A DNA stretch of 35,458 nucleotides from an uncultured Actinomycetes bacterium (GCA_903867285.1 CAIPQX010000167.1:1-35458); one strand, 5' to 3'. Shown: positions 22,737 to 31,326, counted from the first letter of the stretch. A program made the numbers and translations. Notes: generated by a model not told the origin, from the letters alone.

Positions 22737-24104
22737 TCACAATAATCCGTCTTGCGCGAGTTCACCAAGTGTTATGGGAGCGATTATTGGACGGTACACA
22801 CCCTTGATCCGATCCGAATCAGGGCTATTGAGTAAATCGGCTACATTGCGCGAACAGATTCGCCCCTGACACATTCCCATGCCGCAACGCGTCATCAATT
22901 TTGCGCTGCGGGCATCATCTGCGCCAAATTTCTCGGAGACATCCTGTATCGCTTCGTAGTTAACCTCTTCACATCTACAAATAATGGTCTCTGGGGTAAG
23001 CCAACTCTGCCAACCTGCAGGGATCGAATAGACCCGTTGCAAAGTCAGGGCGAAGCGATGAGCCCTACGCCTCAATTTCTTTAACTGGCGTAGGTTCGTT
23101 CGTGAAGCTGCGGCAGACAAGCCGGCGATCGCACCCTCAGCCAAGGAGAGCCCGGAGCCACCTATTCCAGTGATCTCACCCGCTGCAAATACTTGAACCT
23201 CAGGCTGTGGGGAAGTTGCACACTGATTGTCGTCAACGACCACAACTACTGAACCATCTGCTGCAACCTCTTCTTTTAACCCTAGCGCACCAGCTAAGGA
23301 GGTGTCGGGAGTAAAACCCCAGCCAATCGCGGCGACATCACATTGCAATGAATACGTTGATTTGATTCGAAATTCTGCATCTATATTCGCTACCGTAATT
23401 GAATCTAGGAGACCATCGGCGCCGGCATGCGCGGCGACAACTGCTTGCTTAAAGCGCATAGCGACCTTCGCCTTACGTAGCGTGAGAAGGTAGCCGAGCC
23501 CCTCGCTGATCTTCGTCGGATTTTGTAGCAAAGTGAGTATCTCGGGCAACCAGGCGAATCTTCCCGCGGCTTCTATAACTCCCACGACTTTTCCACCATG
23601 TGAAGTAATCCCGGATGCAACGGGCAATAAGAAGGGCCCACTACCCGCAACAACAATCCGTTTGCCAGCTATTACTCCCTCTCCTTTGAGTAGAGATTGT
23701 GCTGCGCCTGCAGTCATCACGCCCGGAATATCCCATCCTGGAAACGGTAACGAGCGATCGTAAGCCCCGGTGGCAAGGATTAATCGGGTGGTAGAAAATA
23801 CATCATCCTGGGTTCGCAAAGTGATTTCATCGTCAAGGATTGCAGCGCTCCAGATAGTTGTATTGGGATAGTGCGTAATTCTGGGATTAGCGGTCACCGC
23901 GTCCATTAAGAGCGATCCTTGATCGAAGTCGTGGTGGGTTGCTTGGTCTTCTATCTCATTACCGGTATTGCGCCAGTATTGGCCGCCTAAACGAGTGGCT
24001 GAATCTAAAAGTGCCACTTCACAACCAGCATTCGCTGCGTACTTTGCTGCGTTGAGTCCGGCCGGTCCGCCACCGACAACAATGACTTGATGTTTATGCT
24101 CCAT
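22737..24104 (-). CDS. D-hydroxyproline dehydrogenase, NAD(P)/FAD subunit with Bfd-like [2Fe-2S] domain
   Basis: This 455-residue protein has an N-terminal dinucleotide fold (VIVVGGGPAGLNAAKYA), a second nucleotide motif near VAGSGPFLLPVA, and FAAGEITGIGGSGLSLAEG for FAD. The C-terminal region (about 370-425) carries CRCEEV and later RCGMGMCQGRIC, the cysteines of a Bfd-like [2Fe-2S] site. It matches the HcnB / opine-oxidase A-type subunit of multi-subunit amino acid dehydrogenases. With the neighbouring ferredoxin-like and DAAO-like subunits it should oxidise cis-4-hydroxy-D-proline and pass electrons onward. It overlaps the upstream small gene by 11 nt. Confidence 0.9.
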   Translation of the reverse strand: MEHKHQVIVVGGGPAGLNAAKYAANAGCEVALLDSATRLGGQYWRNTGNEIEDQATHHDFDQGSLLMDAVTANPRITHYPNTTIWSAAILDDEITLRTQDDVFSTTRLILATGAYDRSLPFPGWDIPGVMTAGAAQSLLKGEGVIAGKRIVVAGSGPFLLPVASGITSHGGKVVGVIEAAGRFAWLPEILTLLQNPTKISEGLGYLLTLRKAKVAMRFKQAVVAAHAGADGLLDSITVANIDAEFRIKSTYSLQCDVAAIGWGFTPDTSLAGALGLKEEVAADGSVVVVVDDNQCATSPQPEVQVFAAGEITGIGGSGLSLAEGAIAGLSAAASRTNLRQLKKLRRRAHRFALTLQRVYSIPAGWQSWLTPETIICRCEEVNYEAIQDVSEKFGADDARSAKLMTRCGMGMCQGRICSRNVADLLNSPDSDRIKGVYRPIIAPITLGELAQDGLL

Positions 24105-24342
24105 CTTGTGTCACCACGACCATTCCCTCTTTGACTTCGGTAATACAACTGCGTTGATTGGGTTTGCCATCGATAATAATTAGACAATCAAAACAAACTC
24201 CGATGCCACAGAAGATTCCGCGAGGCTTTCCAGAGATGCGTGTGAGTCGGGTAATTCTCTCGTTATGGGAAAGAAGGGCGGCCGCAACCGATTGCCCCGT
24301 GCGAGCAGTTAGCTCTAGTCCATTGAAGGTAAAAGTAATCAC
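24094..24342 (-). CDS. D-hydroxyproline dehydrogenase, small [2Fe-2S] subunit
   Basis: This 82-residue ferredoxin-like protein is of HcnA type. Cysteines C44, C49, C52 and C65 (GIFCGIGVCFDC, then RSC) form a plant-type [2Fe-2S] site. It starts with GTG overlapping the stop of the upstream oxidoreductase and itself overlaps the next gene, so the three subunits are made together. Confidence 0.88.
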   Translation of the reverse strand: MITFTFNGLELTARTGQSVAAALLSHNERITRLTRISGKPRGIFCGIGVCFDCLIIIDGKPNQRSCITEVKEGMVVVTQDGA

Positions 24343-25493
24343 GAGACTTCTCCTCGAGTGAATCGAGTAGGAGAGAATGGAGTGGCATCCATAAACGAGG
24401 TACGGCCCAGAATTCCATCAACTATTAGTTGCGCGCTGGCCGGGGCTAGTCCAATTCCCGCCCCTTCATGTCCTGCATTGTGCCAAAACCCTTTAAAGAG
24501 TGGGTCTTCTCCGATAACAGGCAGGTGGTCGGGTGCATAAGGACGGAAGCCGCGGTAAGCGCGAAGTAGTTGGATATCGGCCAAGATAGGAAAGAGCGCT
24601 ATCGCTTGGCGCGCCAACACTCTCAAGATCTCGAAATCAATTCCATCCTTAAAGCCCACCCTCTCCCGAGAGGCGCCAATCAGAATGGTTCCACTCTGCG
24701 TTCCTTCGACCACCGCGCTAGATTGCAAATCAGCTTCTCCGCTTGAAACATTCGCGACATATTCTGCATCATAAACTTTATGAAAAATGATTTTGCGAGT
24801 CGGTACCGAGACGAGTATGAATCCACGCCTTGGCGCAATGGGAAGCGATGATCCGGCGAGTTCGGCAATCTGACCCGCCCACGTTCCGGTCGCATTCACA
24901 ATAATCGGCGCATTGAATGTTCCTTCACTTGTGACAACACCAGTTACAGCACCATTGCTCGTATTAATTGCGGTGACATTTGCACCAGCGATAAATTCCC
25001 CGCCCCGCATTCGAACCGCGCGCAGAATCTCTGCCGCGGCAAGCATTGGTTGACATTGCGAATCCTGCGGATAGAGAGCCCCATCTGTGATCGAGTGGGA
25101 TAGGTGTGGTTCTAGTGCACGCAAATCTGCTTCTGATACATCTTGGGCATCGATGCCGGCTTGACGCTGCACCGATGTCAATGCCCGCAATCCAACCACT
25201 CCACTCTCGCTGCGCGCCACGACCAATCCACCCTTTGCTTCTAATTCAAATCCACCGCCGATATCTTCCTGAATCTCAAACCAGGCATCGCGGGAACGTA
25301 AGGCTAAATCGAGTTCCGGGCCAGGTGCTTTATCGCTAACCAGAATATTTCCCTCACCAGCACTTGTTGTACCACTGGCTATATTTCCGCGATCAATAAC
25401 TAACACCTTCATCCCTGCGTTGGTCAGCGCGAGGGCCGTAGTTGCTCCGATAATTCCTGCGCCAATGACGATGGCATCAGCGTTGGTATTCAC
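24339..25493 (-). CDS. D-hydroxyproline dehydrogenase, FAD-dependent catalytic subunit (DAAO family)
   Basis: This 384-residue D-amino-acid-oxidase-fold protein begins with the FAD motif AIVIGAGIIGATTALAL and ends with GFRPYAPDHLPVIGEDP and HNAGHEGAGIGLAPASAQ, typical of the HcnC/DadA/DAAO group. It should oxidise cis-4-hydroxy-D-proline to 1-pyrroline-4-hydroxy-2-carboxylate. It begins with GTG 10 nt after the aldolase stop, and TAGTCT (25501-25506) lies 7 nt upstream, so the hydroxyproline genes may have their own promoter within the longer run. Confidence 0.9.
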   Translation of the reverse strand: MNTNADAIVIGAGIIGATTALALTNAGMKVLVIDRGNIASGTTSAGEGNILVSDKAPGPELDLALRSRDAWFEIQEDIGGGFELEAKGGLVVARSESGVVGLRALTSVQRQAGIDAQDVSEADLRALEPHLSHSITDGALYPQDSQCQPMLAAAEILRAVRMRGGEFIAGANVTAINTSNGAVTGVVTSEGTFNAPIIVNATGTWAGQIAELAGSSLPIAPRRGFILVSVPTRKIIFHKVYDAEYVANVSSGEADLQSSAVVEGTQSGTILIGASRERVGFKDGIDFEILRVLARQAIALFPILADIQLLRAYRGFRPYAPDHLPVIGEDPLFKGFWHNAGHEGAGIGLAPASAQLIVDGILGRTSFMDATPFSPTRFTRGEVS

Positions 25494-25500
25494 GTCGGTA

Positions 25501-25506
25501 AGACTA
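25501..25506 (-). promoter_or_regulatory. -10 hexamer TAGTCT before the D-hydroxyproline dehydrogenase genes
   Basis: On the minus strand TAGTCT overlaps the aldolase TAG stop and is 7 nt from the GTG at 25493. It could give separate control of the hydroxyproline genes from the upstream sugar genes. Confidence 0.4.
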
Positions 25507-26340
25507 TTCCAAATTGAGAAGTTTCAGCAGGCGAGTTATCTCGGAGGCAACTTCTGCGCGAGCAGAACCGATGTACTTTCGGGGATCTACCAGTTTCTCA
25601 TCCGTCGCCAAGATTGCTCTCACGGCATCGCTAAAGACATGGTTGAGGTGGGTGGCAATATTTATCTTTCTCATCCCTGCCCGTATTGCGGTCTGTAAAT
25701 CAGGATCACTAACCCCGGAAGAGCCATGTAAAACAAGGGGGACAGGTACAACCGCGTGAATCTGAGCGATTAATTCGAAATCCAATTGAGCGTCGCGACT
25801 CGTCATGGCGTGGGAGGAGCCCACCGCTACCGCGAGTAGGTCTACTCCAGTCTCGTCTACAAAAGATTTTGCATCGATGGGGTTGGTGCGAACGCCTGGG
25901 GCATGAACGCCATCTTTTCCGCCAATCTCGCCCAGCTCTACCTCAATTGTTGCTCCATATGAGTGGGCCAAGACGGCCATCTCCTTAGAGCTCTTTACAT
26001 TCTCCGCAAAATCTAACTTTGATCCGTCGTACATGATGCTGTCATAACCTAGATCGAGGGCTCTGCGAATTAATTCGGTATCTTCAGCATGATCTAAGTG
26101 AACAGATGTTGGTACCGCTGCGGCCGCCGCACATGCCAGCGTTGCGAGTGAGATTGGTTCAAGAGCGCCATGATATTTGACTGCGTTCTGACTAATCTGC
26201 AAGATGATAGGAAGATTTGCGATTTCAGCACCTGCGATAATGGCCTCTGCATGTTCGAGAAGGATGACATTGAATGCACCGATGGCAGTCCCTGCGCGAT
26301 CGGCCTCTTGAACGATATCAAGCGATGACAATTTTGACAC
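25504..26340 (-). CDS. Class II ketose-bisphosphate aldolase (tagatose/fructose-bisphosphate type)
   Basis: This 278-residue zinc aldolase splits a ketose 1,6-bisphosphate into DHAP and glyceraldehyde 3-phosphate. The catalytic D83 and zinc ligand H84 are in HLDHAED; further zinc ligands are H177 (VAVGSSHAM) and H205 (LVLHGSSGV). The phosphate site KINIATHLN resembles GatY/KbaY more than FbaA. Its place beside a DeoR regulator and an amino-sugar operon suggests tagatose bisphosphate from N-acetylgalactosamine, but fructose bisphosphate cannot be excluded. The start is ambiguous: GTG at 26340 has AAGGAG only 3 nt away; a TTG at 26331 is the alternative. Confidence 0.85.
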   Translation of the reverse strand: MSKLSSLDIVQEADRAGTAIGAFNVILLEHAEAIIAGAEIANLPIILQISQNAVKYHGALEPISLATLACAAAAAVPTSVHLDHAEDTELIRRALDLGYDSIMYDGSKLDFAENVKSSKEMAVLAHSYGATIEVELGEIGGKDGVHAPGVRTNPIDAKSFVDETGVDLLAVAVGSSHAMTSRDAQLDFELIAQIHAVVPVPLVLHGSSGVSDPDLQTAIRAGMRKINIATHLNHVFSDAVRAILATDEKLVDPRKYIGSARAEVASEITRLLKLLNLE

Positions 26341-27109
26341 CTGCTCCTTCTAATATTGCGGCGGCCTTATCGGATATTCCGTCATCAGTAATGATTGTGT
26401 CAATCTGTTCTCGAGTTCGGATCATTGCAAAAGCGCTACGCTCAAATTTGGAGGAGTCGGTCACGATGATGACCCGGGCAGCCAGCGCCGCGATCTGTTG
26501 ATTTACTCGCGCTTCATCTTCATGACGCGCCGTTGCCCCTACATTTGGGTCCAGCCCCTCAACTCCTACAAATGCAATATCGATAGCCACATCGTTGAGA
26601 ACTTGTTCTGCGTACGGTCCTGTTAGCTCGTATGACTGGGGACGAGCGACGCCACCAGTTACAACAATCTTGATGTGATGGCGCACAGTCAATTCGGTGG
26701 CGATATTGAGAGCGTTGGTGACGATCGTGAGCGACGGTGGGTCACCGACATCACCCGGACCAAAAGTTGGAGACTTAGCCAAAACACGGGCGATCTCAGT
26801 AGTAGTTGTGCCACCATTGAGCCCCACTACTTGATGGCGTTCGACCATGTGAGCTGCAACGATGGCAATCCGCTTCTTAGCATCTTCTTGGCGCGCGATT
26901 TTGTAGGTGAGCGGCAATTTGAAAGAACCGCCCGTTGCTACTGCGCCTCCATGGGTCCTATTAAGGAGTTGTTGCTCTGCTAAAACGTCGAAGTCTCTGC
27001 GGATTGTCGCCGAGGAAACATGCAGAGAGAGCGCAGCTTCATCAACTTCCAAACTGCCCTGTCGTATCAAGAGCTCTAGGATCGCGTTGAGCCTAGATTG
27101 ACGGCTCAT
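26318..27109 (-). CDS. DeoR-family transcriptional regulator
   Basis: This 263-residue regulator has an N-terminal DeoR helix-turn-helix (RLNAILELLIRQGSLEVDE, then SSATIRRDFDVLAEQQLLNRTHGGA) and a C-terminal sugar-phosphate sensor domain (VVGLNGGTTTTEIAR; IVTNALNIA; FVGVEGLDP; IVTDSSKF). Such proteins are usually repressors relieved by a phosphorylated sugar. It lies between the permease and aldolase genes, overlapping both, and probably controls this run and the divergent amino-sugar genes through the repeats at 30342-30371. Confidence 0.92.
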   Translation of the reverse strand: MSRQSRLNAILELLIRQGSLEVDEAALSLHVSSATIRRDFDVLAEQQLLNRTHGGAVATGGSFKLPLTYKIARQEDAKKRIAIVAAHMVERHQVVGLNGGTTTTEIARVLAKSPTFGPGDVGDPPSLTIVTNALNIATELTVRHHIKIVVTGGVARPQSYELTGPYAEQVLNDVAIDIAFVGVEGLDPNVGATARHEDEARVNQQIAALAARVIIVTDSSKFERSAFAMIRTREQIDTIITDDGISDKAAAILEGAGVKIVIA

Positions 27110-27960
27110 TTCACGCTACCAGCTGTAAGGCCACTCACCAAGTACTTCTCGATCATTGCAAAGAGAATTACTACCGGCACGATCGCGATGAGTGAACCGG
27201 CAAAGAGGTATTGCCATTGCACTTGGTACTGACCTATAAGCGATTCCAACCCCACGGTGAGAGGTTGATGGGCCGGAGAGCTCTCAATGGTTAATGCAAT
27301 AACGAATTCGTTCCAAGCCGAGATAAAGGTAAAGATAAAGGCGGTAACCAATCCCGGTAGCGCGATTGGCAGAATGATCTGGCGCAGGGCCTGCATCCTG
27401 GTGGCTCCATCGATCCAGGCCGCCTCTTCAATTTCGACAGGGATGCTGGCGAAGAAACTGGAGAGAATCCATATTGAAAAAGCCATATTGAATGCGGCAT
27501 AAACCAAGATGAGCGCCATCCAAGTATTAACAAGATGGAATCTGATGATCTCTCGAAAGATTCCGATGATAAGTGAGGTGGGAGAAAACATCTGGGTGAC
27601 TAAAACTAAGAGTAAAAATGCATTTCTCCCCTTGAATTTATTTCGCCCAACATAATAGGCCGCCGGGATAGCTAAAAGTAATACCAAGATTGTTGCCGAG
27701 AGTGACACCACGATGCTGGTGCGCAGGTATTGAGCCAGCGGTAGTTGTTTCCAGATAGTGATGTAATTGGACCAGGTCCAATGTTGGGGGAGGTAAGTGG
27801 TAGGGATCGTGAGAATCTCAGTCTTCGATTTAACTGAGGTGATCATCATCTCTACATATGGAGCGAGAAAGATAAGAGCGATAGTCCATCCCGAGATAGT
27901 CAAAGTGACTTTTCGTCCCGTGATTTTCTTGTGGGACTTCTTATTCAGCACTGTGGTCAT
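27106..27960 (-). CDS. Carbohydrate ABC transporter permease, MalG-like
   Basis: This 284-residue CUT1 inner-membrane permease has six hydrophobic segments and the EAA loop EEAAWIDGATRMQALRQIILP, which contacts the ATPase. It pairs with the MalF-like permease just upstream (TAATG stop/start overlap). No ATPase gene is in the run; in actinobacteria a shared MsiK/UgpC-type ATPase often serves several CUT1 systems. Confidence 0.92.
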   Translation of the reverse strand: MTTVLNKKSHKKITGRKVTLTISGWTIALIFLAPYVEMMITSVKSKTEILTIPTTYLPQHWTWSNYITIWKQLPLAQYLRTSIVVSLSATILVLLLAIPAAYYVGRNKFKGRNAFLLLVLVTQMFSPTSLIIGIFREIIRFHLVNTWMALILVYAAFNMAFSIWILSSFFASIPVEIEEAAWIDGATRMQALRQIILPIALPGLVTAFIFTFISAWNEFVIALTIESSPAHQPLTVGLESLIGQYQVQWQYLFAGSLIAIVPVVILFAMIEKYLVSGLTAGSVK

Positions 27961-28883
27961 TATGAGTCATCCCTCCAACGTGAAACTTTGAGGAACAAGA
28001 CGATAAAGAGCAAGATAATTCCAAAGTTGATGGTCGCCATCGCAGCTGATTGAGCAATATCAGCATTACGGAAGGAAATTTTATACGCTAGCGTGGTTGT
28101 TGTGTCGGTCGAGTACCCCGGCCCACCAGTGGTCATCACCCAGATAATTGGAAATGAGTTGAAGACGTTAATCAGATTGATAACCATGCCAATAAGGAGC
28201 GCGGGTCTAAGAAGTGGAAAAATGATGCTCTTGTAACGTTGCCATCCAGATGCTCCGTCCACTGTTGATGCTTCCAAAATATCTTCACCAATTGTGGTAA
28301 GGCCAGCGAGGACAACATAAGTTGTGAAAGGTACCGATACAAAGATTGCAACAACAATAAGCCAGGTAAAGGATTGTGTTTGTGATCCCAAGAATTGCTT
28401 CTGGTCTTGAATTAAACCTAACGACAAAAGTATGCGATTGAGAATCCCGTAGTAGCCATTGAGAATCCAGAGCCAAGAGGTGGATGTCATAACCACGGAG
28501 GCGGCCCACGGGACTATGAGTGCGTAGCGCACGAAACGTCTTCCGGGAAACTTGGCATGCAGGATTTGCGCGACAGGTAGGGAGATGAGAACCGTTAGAA
28601 CAACGATTGAGATGGTCCAAACCACGGTGCGCTCGAGTACTGCCGTGAGATTGGGATTGCGAAAGAGGGTGCGGTAGTTAGTGAGCCCGGTAAATCCATG
28701 GGATGTGCCGGTTGCATCGATACTCATAAATGAGGTCTTAATCATCTCGAAGGCTGGGTAAAGAACCATCAAGAAGATCACCGCCATTGCTGGACCGATC
28801 CAAGGGAGCGCTCCCACGCGGTAACGCTTGCGAACGGTGGTCAACAGATCCCTACTTCCCGAAAATTGAGAATATTGCGCCAA
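27960..28883 (-). CDS. Carbohydrate ABC transporter permease, MalF-like
   Basis: This 307-residue CUT1 permease has six membrane segments and an EAA loop (LEASTVDGASGWQRYKSIIFP). The start is unclear. The frame opens at TTG 28883, which lies 5 nt after a strong hairpin and has no good Shine-Dalgarno; a TTG about 13 codons later, preceded by AGGGA, is an alternative. It follows the binding-protein gene after 49 nt. Confidence 0.9.
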   Translation of the reverse strand: MAQYSQFSGSRDLLTTVRKRYRVGALPWIGPAMAVIFLMVLYPAFEMIKTSFMSIDATGTSHGFTGLTNYRTLFRNPNLTAVLERTVVWTISIVVLTVLISLPVAQILHAKFPGRRFVRYALIVPWAASVVMTSTSWLWILNGYYGILNRILLSLGLIQDQKQFLGSQTQSFTWLIVVAIFVSVPFTTYVVLAGLTTIGEDILEASTVDGASGWQRYKSIIFPLLRPALLIGMVINLINVFNSFPIIWVMTTGGPGYSTDTTTTLAYKISFRNADIAQSAAMATINFGIILLFIVLFLKVSRWRDDS

Positions 28884-28888
28884 TAATA

Positions 28889-28919
28889 TTGGGGGCCCGC
28901 ATTAACTGCGAGCCCCCAA
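28889..28919 (-). terminator. Strong hairpin between binding-protein and permease genes (attenuator or RNA-stabiliser)
   Basis: TTGGGGGC pairs with GCCCCCAA (8 bp), and after one mismatch CGCA pairs with TGCG around loop TTAAC. On the minus strand it is followed by an AT-rich ATATTATT tract. Such hairpins after binding-protein genes commonly cause partial termination or protect the upstream mRNA, giving more binding protein than permease. Confidence 0.65.
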
Positions 28920-28932
28920 CCTCTTCTATTTA

Positions 28933-30183
28933 TTACTTAGCAGCAGCTGCTGCTGTTTGAAGCTGACCGAGAACCTTTGCAGGATCTCCAGTAACTGCTT
29001 GACCGATTCCTTGTTGGATCTGGCCCTTTACTGAGTTCCAAGAAGCGATATCTCCTGGGTAGAAGACTGCATTTGGAAGCAACTTAATGAATGGAGCAAG
29101 TGCTGGGTCTGATGCAGCTTTTGCACCAGCGGACTTGGTTGCTGGAATAAATCCACCGGCTGCTACCAAGAACTTAGCGTAATTAGCAGGCTCGTAGATG
29201 AAGTCCATCCACTTTTGAATAGCAGCCTGGTTGCCGTTCTTGCTATATGCGGTGAAGTAATCCTGAACACCAAGCGTTACTGGCTTGTGACCTGTGTTGG
29301 AAACGAATGAGCCGGTTCCAACATTTAGCTTTGAGCCACCGTTAGCTTTGAGCCAGCTTCCGAGGAATACAGAACCGTTAATGAATACTGCTTTACCGGC
29401 TGCAAATAACGCTTGGGCACATGCTGTGCGGTCGCACTTATCTGGATTTGGCTCGGTGTAACCCTTAGTCGTCAATGACTTCAAGAAGGTTGCTGTAGCC
29501 ACGTTCGCAGGTGAATTAAGTACCCATGCCTTGGTTGCATAGTTGTAATAAGAACCGCCGTTGCCGCCAGCCCAGATATTAAACTCTGCTTGTGCTTCCT
29601 CTGGTCCGAGTGGAATTGCGTATCCGTAGATACCCTTCAACTTACGATGGATGATTCCAAGATCAGTTGTTAGCGAAAGCCATGATGTTGGAAGCTTTGT
29701 AATTCCAGCCTTAGTCAAGAGATCCTTGTTGTAGAACAATGCACGTGCTGAAGCCAGATCGGGCAGCGCGTAGACAACTCCGTTGTACTTAGAGTTATTT
29801 AGGAATGCTGGAAGGATGTCAGCCAAAGTCGCAGGCGAGACAATTTTCGAGGCAGGGTAGAGAAGACCTGCAGCTGCTGGAGCTGAGTAGTCACCCTTGT
29901 TAACAACATCTGGTGTCTGTCCGCTTGCAATCTGAGTTGCTACATATTGATCAATGTCGTTCCAGCTCTTCACGATTACATTGACCGTGATATCTGGATT
30001 GGCGGCATGGAAGCGGGTAGCGAAGTCGGTCCATTGATCTTGCTGGGTATGTCCGTCGCCAGGGTAATCGGCGGCGATCATGGTGAGGGTTGTTGCGGCA
30101 TGTGAGGGCGTGATCCCGACTGCCATCGTTACAGCCAGAGCTATGGCAGATGTAACTGCCGCTCCGCGCGTCATTCTCTTCAT
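28933..30183 (-). CDS. Sugar ABC transporter substrate-binding protein, without lipobox
   Basis: This 416-residue family-1 solute-binding protein is of CUT1 type. A basic start (MKRMTRG) and hydrophobic stretch lead to G-I-T-P-S-H-A-A, a signal peptidase I-like site. There is no cysteine in the signal region, so it is not a typical lipoprotein. The only cysteines are a close pair in NPDKCDRTACAQ, probably a disulfide. Mature-domain features include GQTPDVVNKGDYSAP and VFINGSVFLGSW. The gene is preceded by AAAGGAAG 6 nt before the ATG and a leader. The divergent amino-sugar operon suggests an N-acetylhexosamine or its oligomer as ligand. Confidence 0.9.
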   Translation of the reverse strand: MKRMTRGAAVTSAIALAVTMAVGITPSHAATTLTMIAADYPGDGHTQQDQWTDFATRFHAANPDITVNVIVKSWNDIDQYVATQIASGQTPDVVNKGDYSAPAAAGLLYPASKIVSPATLADILPAFLNNSKYNGVVYALPDLASARALFYNKDLLTKAGITKLPTSWLSLTTDLGIIHRKLKGIYGYAIPLGPEEAQAEFNIWAGGNGGSYYNYATKAWVLNSPANVATATFLKSLTTKGYTEPNPDKCDRTACAQALFAAGKAVFINGSVFLGSWLKANGGSKLNVGTGSFVSNTGHKPVTLGVQDYFTAYSKNGNQAAIQKWMDFIYEPANYAKFLVAAGGFIPATKSAGAKAASDPALAPFIKLLPNAVFYPGDIASWNSVKGQIQQGIGQAVTGDPAKVLGQLQTAAAAAK

Positions 30184-30283
30184 CTAGTACTTCCTTTGCC
30201 TATAGGCCCGGCGGTATCCGGGGTGATGGTCTGGCTGGAGTGACGAATTCGTCCATGGAGAGCTCCGACCTGACGGTGAGCAC

Positions 30284-30312
30284 ACTTCACTACCTTCTGG
30301 GGTCGAAGTCAA
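30284..30312 (-). promoter_or_regulatory. Candidate promoter of the ABC transporter run (TTGACT-N17-TGAAGT)
   Basis: On the minus strand TTGACT (30307-30312) and TGAAGT (30284-30289) are 17 nt apart, predicting a leader of about 95 nt before the SBP ATG. The leader includes a 12-bp palindrome at 30242-30253 and a CCCGG/CCGGG hairpin at 30207-30222 just before the Shine-Dalgarno. The -10 is a weak match. Confidence 0.4.
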
Positions 30313-30341
30313 GCACTTCTGCATAAATTTGTTGTTATAAA

Positions 30342-30371
30342 GCGAAAATCGGCAAAATCGAGCAAATTTTC
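30342..30371. promoter_or_regulatory. Three 10-bp-phased repeats, candidate DeoR-family operator
   Basis: Consecutive decamers GCGAAAATCG, GCAAAATCGA and GCAAATTTTC share GC(G/A)AAA(A/T)T at exactly 10-bp spacing, placing each on the same helix face. The array abuts the -35 of the SIS-ROK-nagA operon and lies about 30 bp from the -35 of the opposite promoter. DeoR-family regulators such as AgaR bind short direct repeats of this kind. Confidence 0.45.
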
Positions 30372-30401
30372 TTGACTAGATGGGTTATGAACCCTTACCG
30401 T
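30372..30401 (+). promoter_or_regulatory. Promoter of the amino-sugar operon (TTGACT-N18-TACCGT), leaderless
   Basis: TTGACT (30372-30377) and TACCGT (30396-30401) are 18 nt apart, and the hexamer ends 6 nt before the ATG at 30408. It is the most complete promoter in the window and supports that ATG over the open-frame start at 30372. Confidence 0.65.
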
Positions 30402-30407
30402 GCGGTC

Positions 30408-31298
30408 ATGAAGAGTGATATTCAGTTCCACGCCGATAGAGAGATCGATAGCCAACCCCAGATCTGGCGTGAAACCGCCCTCTTTGCCCCCACAGTGGCC
30501 CACCTCCTGCCTCAATCAGGCGAGCGGGTGGCGGTTGTCGGCTGTGGCAGTTCCTGGTTCATGTCCCAGGCCTATGCCAGTCTCCGCGAAGCCGCCGGCC
30601 AAGGCGAATCGCACTATTTCACCGCCTCCGAATACATCTACACCCGTACTTTTGACCGCGTTGTAGCCATCACCCGCAGCGGAACAACGACTGAGACCGT
30701 CGAATTACTTCGTAATCTCAAGGGCAAGGTCCCTACAGTTGTTCTCACTGCGGTACATGGATCGCCGGTGACCGAGTTTGCATCGAACTCCATCGTGATG
30801 GATTTTGCCGATGAAGAGTCTGTTGTTCAGACTCGCTGGGCCACTGCAGCGCTCGGATTACTCCGCGCACCACTCGGAACCGATCTCAACGAGTTGGCGC
30901 TCCAAGCCGAGATAGCTCTCAATGAAGATCTTGGTGATCTACCTATGATGGATGAAATCACCTACATTGGAACCGGTTGGACTATCGGCCTTGCATCAGA
31001 AGCAGCCTTAAAAACTCGCGAAGCGGCCCAGTTCTGGGCGGAGGCCTATCCCGCAATGGATTATCGCCACGGACCGCTATCCATTTCGCAGCCTGGAAGA
31101 GCTGTTTGGGCCTTTGGCGAAATTGAACCTGCCTTGATTGCAGACATTGCGCAGACTGGTGCCACCTTCGAATCGAGCACGCTCGATCCTATGGCTCACC
31201 TCATTAAGGCACAGCGACTCGCTATTGCGCTCGCTCGCGTTAAAGGTTTGAACCCAGACTTCCCCCGCAATCTTTCACGCTCTATCATCTTGAATTAA
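30408..31298 (+). CDS. SIS-domain sugar isomerase/deaminase (AgaS or NagB-II like)
   Basis: The 296-residue protein has two SIS domains. The first carries VAVVGCGSSWFM and ITRSGTTTETVELLR; the second carries YIGTGWTIGLASEAALKTREAAQFWAEAY followed by YRHGPLSI, with the catalytic Glu and His typical of aldose-ketose isomerases acting on amino-sugar 6-phosphates. It should convert galactosamine-6-P or glucosamine-6-P to the ketose phosphate with loss of ammonia. E. coli AgaS is longer (about 384 residues). I start at ATG 30408 because the promoter ends 6 nt upstream. It is the first gene of a four-gene operon. Confidence 0.82.
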   Translation: MKSDIQFHADREIDSQPQIWRETALFAPTVAHLLPQSGERVAVVGCGSSWFMSQAYASLREAAGQGESHYFTASEYIYTRTFDRVVAITRSGTTTETVELLRNLKGKVPTVVLTAVHGSPVTEFASNSIVMDFADEESVVQTRWATAALGLLRAPLGTDLNELALQAEIALNEDLGDLPMMDEITYIGTGWTIGLASEAALKTREAAQFWAEAYPAMDYRHGPLSISQPGRAVWAFGEIEPALIADIAQTGATFESSTLDPMAHLIKAQRLAIALARVKGLNPDFPRNLSRSIILN

Positions 31299-31320
31299 TC
31301 AGATTCACCACAATCTCAAA

Positions 31321-31326
31321 TAGAGT
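31321..31326 (+). promoter_or_regulatory. -10 hexamer TAGAGT before the ROK kinase
   Basis: TAGAGT is followed by 6 nt and the ATG at 31333, so the kinase-nagA-oxidoreductase part may also be transcribed separately and without a leader. Confidence 0.45.

Noticed and set aside
30242..30253. 12-bp perfect palindrome GACGAATTCGTC as main operator
   Set aside because: It is downstream of the predicted promoter in the SBP leader and single-copy; the phased repeats next to both promoters are a better operator candidate.
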